Source of the DNA: Scalesia atractyloides
Lineage: Eukaryota; Streptophyta; Magnoliopsida; Asterales; Asteraceae
Direction: 5' to 3'
DNA length: 64,000 nt
NCBI GenBank assembly: GCA_947069175.1
Contig: CAMTDV010000018.1
Coordinates: forward strand, 40,436,869-40,500,868
The translations under genes and the position numbers were made by a program. Positions 60,288-64,000 of the stretch are shown here, one piece after another (positions within the stretch are counted from its first letter, which is position 1; each line of letters starts with the position of its first letter). The notes below the pieces were generated by a model, which worked only from the letters and a program-made list of their open reading frames with translations, had not been told where the DNA came from and did not search any database.

Positions 60288-60520
60288 GAACTGTGCGATA
60301 AAGGCTCAATCAAACGGAGCCGATCGTATTGCATGAACTGGAAATGTAAATTGAACTGTGCGATCAAGGCTCAATCAAACGGAGCCGATCGTATTGCATG
60401 AACTGGAAATGTAAATTGAACTGTGCGATCAAGGCTCAATCAAACGGAGCCGATCGTATTGCATGTACTGAAATGTAAAATGAACTGTGCGATCAAGGCT
60501 CAATCAAACGGAGCCGATCG
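60288..60520. repeat. 65-bp hairpin repeat, four copies
   Basis: Units start GAACTGTGCGATCAAGGCTC at 60288, 60353, 60418 and 60482; the last is partial. Each holds a stem of CGATC and GGCTC pairing with GAGCC and GATCG around AATCAAACG. Confidence 0.95.
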
Positions 60521-61084
60521 TTGCGGCCACGCCAGGTTCAACCGCATAATAAAATGGGGAACAAGCTCAAACCTCATAAATGGGGAGCAGCGGCCTCGGC
60601 AATTGCATGTACTGAAATAATAATTTGCATCCAATAATAACTACTTAACAGCAACAAACTAAATACACATGTCATGATATGATGTATGCACAATAGTTTA
60701 GTTATAATATGTATATAAACAAAGACACATGATACACCCCAAAAACGTGATTAAAACGGGGAATTTGAAAGGTTCACTCACATTGGGTGCGTTGAATTGG
60801 AGATGGTGAGATGCGCACGATTTAGATGAGCGGATCGACGAGGAATACTAACCTAAATAATAATGGAAAAATATATTAGATGGATGGATTTTATTAAGGA
60901 TTTTAATGAAATTTTTAGATATATTTTTATGAGTTTATGGCTATTTTCTATCTTTAAAAATGTTATTTTTAAGTATTTTTAATTGATTTTTAAATTAAAT
61001 TAAATAAATAAAAATATAAAAAAAAAATATTATTTTTTTTAGTGTTGACCGTTGACCGTTGACCGGTTCGGTCAGCGGATAAAT

Positions 61085-61160
61085 TCTGCGCCGGGTGGGA
61101 TTCGAACCGGCGACCTTCCGTTCGCGTGCACGTAGCTCTACCAACTGAGCTACGTGTCTA
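61085..61160 (-). other. tRNA-like hairpin module 1
   Basis: The minus strand has an A-box-like TAGCTCAGTTGG and a B box GGTTCGAATCC about 34 bases later, as in tRNA genes. The D-arm is stretched into a perfect 10-bp stem (61129-61156, CACGTAGCTC/GAGCTACGTG). Acceptor and anticodon stems do not pair, so it is not a working tRNA gene. Confidence 0.65.
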
Positions 61161-61254
61161 ACCCGTTATAAACTCGTTTTTAATTATATTTATATACTTA
61201 TTTGAATTAACCGAAAATTCCTTGATTTGCAAAAACGTTTTAATTCAATTGGAC

Positions 61255-61332
61255 CGGTGCTCGTGACAAGATTCGAACGCGCGACGTGAAGTTCCTGATG
61301 CACACAGTCCACCGCTGGACTGTGTGTCTAAC
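61255..61332 (-). other. tRNA-like hairpin module 2
   Basis: Same layout 172 bp away. A perfect 11-bp stem with GCGG loop (61301-61326, CACACAGTCCA/TGGACTGTGTG) and a B-box-like CGTTCGAATCT (61269-61279). It shares GGTTAGACAC upstream with the other modules. Confidence 0.6.
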
Positions 61333-61423
61333 CCGGTTATATTCTTGGTTTTTATTATACTTAACAACTATCTGTTTTAACCCGGTTTAGTTCTTGATCA
61401 AAAAGGCAGGTTATTACACAAGG

Positions 61424-61502
61424 CGTGCGTGTAGCAAGGATCGAACTCGGGACGTGTGTGTGAAATTTGCACACAGTCCACCGCTGGACTGTGTGTCTAA
61501 CC
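61424..61502 (-). other. tRNA-like hairpin module 3
   Basis: Same stem and loop as module 2 (61470-61495) and B-box-like GAGTTCGATCC (61438-61448), 169 bp further. The three modules with their flanks form a diverged tandem triplication. Confidence 0.6.
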
Positions 61503-62360
61503 CGTTTAAAATACCGTTTTTAATTAATCTTATGTTCTGTTATAACTTCATCTTCTTCGCCGATTTACACAGACAGCATAATTCGACTGGTTATGATTGA
61601 TTTGTGATTTATAAAGTTCTCAGACATTAACAGTAATTCAAAAGTAGAGAATGGAGAGAGTTTAAGGAACAGAATATACCGATTGATGTTATTCATAGAA
61701 ATCCGGCGGAGGTTCGTCGGTACTGGAAATGAACTCCGGCTGTTGAAACCAATTAACAGCGTTGATCGATTATTCATAAAGTTGAGTCACTTAAACAAGG
61801 TTTAAAAGAAGTTTAGGATATCATACCAGTTCACAGTGTGATTCCGGCAGTCTCAGAGATTTTCCGGCGAAGATAAGATTTTTGATAAACGTTGACTAGG
61901 ATCGATTCTGATGATGGAGTTGTGTTAGAGACTGATTAATCACATGTTTTAAACAGAAAGAGTCGGAGGAATTACCGTGAGAATGTGAGTCCCGGTTTTC
62001 CGGTGACTTGCAGAAATTTTCCGGCGAACTGATTCAGATGATCTTTTGGTTCAAAAATGCGACGAAAATGAAATTGAGTATTGATATGATAGTTCTGAAT
62101 TGCGAGAATGATCTGAAGCTTCAGTTAAATCAGAACTTTGATGAATTTTCGGTTTCAAAAGCCGAAAATGATAAGACTTAAAGTTTCAATCAATTTTAAC
62201 TTGATTAGAAACCGTAATACATCGGTTATGAGCTGAACAAGTGAATTAACAACGATTTGACGATTGGTTTGCCGATTACCGTTATTCAGATGGCATCATC
62301 GGTTAAATTGAGTTTGTGTATAAGTTCCATTTGTTTTCCTAGAGTTAACAGAAAACACAT

Positions 62361-62450
62361 TGTGGCGGAGTGGTTTAGGGAATGGATGTTAAGTTTGTTG
62401 TAGCGACTCAGCTGACCCGGGTTCTAGTCCCGGCAGCTTCAAATATTTTT
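62361..62450 (+). other. tRNA-Ser/Leu-like module
   Basis: GTGGCGGAGTGGTTTAGGG resembles the A-box part of a tRNA with a long variable arm. CCGGG-TTCTAGT-CCCGG (62418-62434) is a perfect T-arm. T6 at 62446-62451 is a possible polymerase III stop. The acceptor ends do not pair, so I call it tRNA-like. Confidence 0.5.
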
Positions 62451-62658
62451 TATTTGTTTTATTTTAACTTTTTATCAAATATAATTTTTATAGTTTAGTT
62501 TATTTATTAATTATGTATTGTTTTAACTCAAAATAATCATAAATAATTAACGCAACTTTTATAACTTGGTACAAGATTACAAAACGGAGCGGGTTTTGGA
62601 GATCCGATTTTTACAAATGTTACAGTATCCCCTACTTTTAGGAATTTCGTCCCGAAAT

Positions 62659-64000
62659 TTAAATAGTTGAAGTAGTAGGAAAAATATGCGGGTATTTTTC
62701 ACGCATTGAGTCTTCACGTTCCCAAGTAAACTCAGGTCCCCGTTTCGACTCCCAGCGTACCCTAACAATTGGAATGCGACTTCGTCGAAGACGCTTTTCT
62801 CCATAGTCCATGATCTCCACTGGTCTTTCATTAAAATGCATGGATTCATCAATCTGAATATCTTCCAGCGGAATATGGAGATTCTCATCAGCGAGGCACT
62901 TCTTCAGGTTCGACACGTGGAATGTGGGATGAATCCTGTCGAGTTCTTCCGGTAGGTCAAGCTTGTATGCTACAGGACCTACTCTTTCGAGTATCTTGAA
63001 AGGTCCTACGTAACGTGGTGCTAGCTTTCCCTTTTGACCAAAACGAATTACTCCCTTCCACGGTGATACTTTTAAAAGCACATGATCACCAATGCTAAAC
63101 TCTAAGGGCTTCCGTCGTTTATGCACGTAACTCTTTTGACGACTTTGAGCTGCTAAAAGATTGTTTCGGATTTGATGAATCTTGTCTGTGGTTTCCTGGA
63201 TCAATTCTGGACCAGTAATTTGTGCTTCCCCAATTTCGTGCCAACAAACAGGAGATCGGCACTTTCGACCATATAAGGCTTCAAAAGGTGCCATGCCGAT
63301 GCTCGAATGATAGCTGTTGTTGTACGAAAATTCAACTAACGGTAGGTGGGCGTCCCAATTTCCCTTGAAGTCTATGACACATGCTCTAAGCATATCCTCA
63401 AGAGTTTGAATGGTGCGCTCAGACTGTCCATCAGTTTGAGGATGATAGGCGGTACTGAGATCTAATCGTGTGCCCATAGCGGATTGTACTGCTTGCCATG
63501 TTCGTGAGGTGAAACGACCATCACGATCAGAAATAATACTTAATGGTACCCCATGTCGGCTTACGATTTCGTTGATATAAATACGAGCAAGCTTTTCGTT
63601 CTTGAAATCTTCTCGAATAGGAATAAAGTGAGCTGATTTTGTAAGTCGGTCTATAATCACCCATATAGTGTCATACCCACCAGAAGTGCGAGGTAACCCG
63701 GTAATGAATCCATGGTTATATTTTCCCACTTCCATACAGGTATTTCCGGTTGGACTAGAAGTCCTGAGGGTCTTTGGTGTTCAGCCTTCCACTTTGAACA
63801 TGTAAGACACTTGGAAACAAAAACGGCAATATCTTTCTTCATTCCAGGCCACCAATAGGTGTATCGTAGGTCTTGATACATCTTATCGGCTCCTGGGTGT
63901 ATAGAATATCGCGTTTTGTGAGCTTCATTTATAAGGGTTTCACGAAGATTGTTGTGGTTAGGAATCCAGATACGATCTAGGTAATACAGAATACCGTCCG
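62659..64000 (-). pseudogene. Gypsy H integrase with chromodomain-like tail (pol 3' end)
   Basis: From the window edge: DRIWIPNHNNLRETLI, then the HHCC region (HKTRYSIHPGADKMYQDL, WWPGMKKDIAVFVSKCLTCSK). A one-base deletion near 63722 shifts the frame at the first catalytic Asp. A 358-residue open stretch (63735-62659) holds ISDRDGRF, SERTIQTLEDML, the linker GKLAPRYVGPFKILERVG, HPTFHVSNLKKCLADENL and the tail RPVEIMDYGEKRLRRSRIP to REKYPHIF. It is complete at its C-terminus. RT lies outside. Confidence 0.92.

Larger units (their letters stand above)
59819..62624 (-). repeat. Gypsy H 3' LTR
   Basis: 2806 bp, from TGTCACACCCC to AAATGTTACA. Next to its inner end is the minus-strand polypurine tract AAAAGTAGGGGATAC (62625-62640). 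Contains the 65-bp repeats, three hairpin modules and a tRNA-like module listed separately. No protein gene. Confidence 0.9.
59819..64000 (-). mobile_element. Ty3/gypsy element H, inserted in G, continues past the window
   Basis: Starts TGTCACACCCCGACC at 59819, directly inside the RNase H frame of G. The 3' LTR (59819-62624) is followed by polypurine tract and integrase on the minus strand. The coding part shows just one frameshift in 1.3 kb, fewer than any other element here, so it is probably the youngest. Its right end and target duplication (expected ACCAA) are outside. Confidence 0.9.

Noticed and set aside
60288..60520. CRISPR-like array (four repeats of about 65 bp)
   Set aside because: Units are contiguous with no unique spacers, and it lies in a plant LTR.
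61085..61160. Functional tRNA gene on the minus strand
   Set aside because: A and B boxes are good, but acceptor, anticodon and part of the T stem do not pair, and the D-arm is far too long.

Overview
This is nuclear DNA of a flowering plant. It shows spliced exons with GT..AG introns, AT-rich intergenic sequence, and plant-type LTR retrotransposons, Helitrons and MITEs. The style of the Ty3/gypsy proteins recalls elements common in daisy-family (Asteraceae) genomes; that placement is recognition from memory, not proof. Only one host gene is visible: the last seven exons of an NCL-type EF-hand Na+/Ca2+ exchanger at 452-2817 (+). Its exon phases all fit except for one missing base in the sixth visible exon. 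I see no functional RNA gene, CRISPR array or prokaryotic system.

Almost everything else is mobile DNA. Names E, A, B, C, D, F, G and H are mine. Downstream of NCL lies a truncated minus-strand Copia (E, 2931 to about 7228). Next comes a five-part nest. Copia A (minus strand, 370-bp LTRs at 7303-7672 and 46063-46432) lies inside remnants of a forward Copia (D). A is split by gypsy B (minus strand, 9290-43226, LTRs of about 4.4 kb, target duplication GTCAA). The 5' LTR of B is itself split by gypsy C (plus strand, 21745-42055, target duplication GTTTA). C is a tandem LTR-internal-LTR-internal-LTR array whose two internal regions share the same disabling mutations. The order of events is therefore D, then A, then B, then C, then tandem expansion of C.

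Right of the nest (46.4-52.9 kb) is AT-rich DNA with small DNA transposons: a Mutator-like MITE with a 9-bp target duplication, two PIF/Harbinger-type MITEs with 3-bp duplications (one with proline-rich GC-rich cargo, one with a 15-bp minisatellite), and two Helitron-like elements. A diverged duplicate of one MITE flank preserves the unoccupied target site.

From 52.9 kb to the end are more LTR elements: a deleted Tat/Athila-like gypsy (F, plus strand, protease remnant and LTR), gypsy G (minus strand), and gypsy H (minus strand). H is inserted in the RNase H region of G and runs off the window. The 2.8-kb LTR of H carries a four-copy 65-bp hairpin repeat, three tandem tRNA-like hairpin modules and a separate tRNA-Ser/Leu-like module. 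These, the tandem C array and the NCL frameshift are the observations most worth following up.
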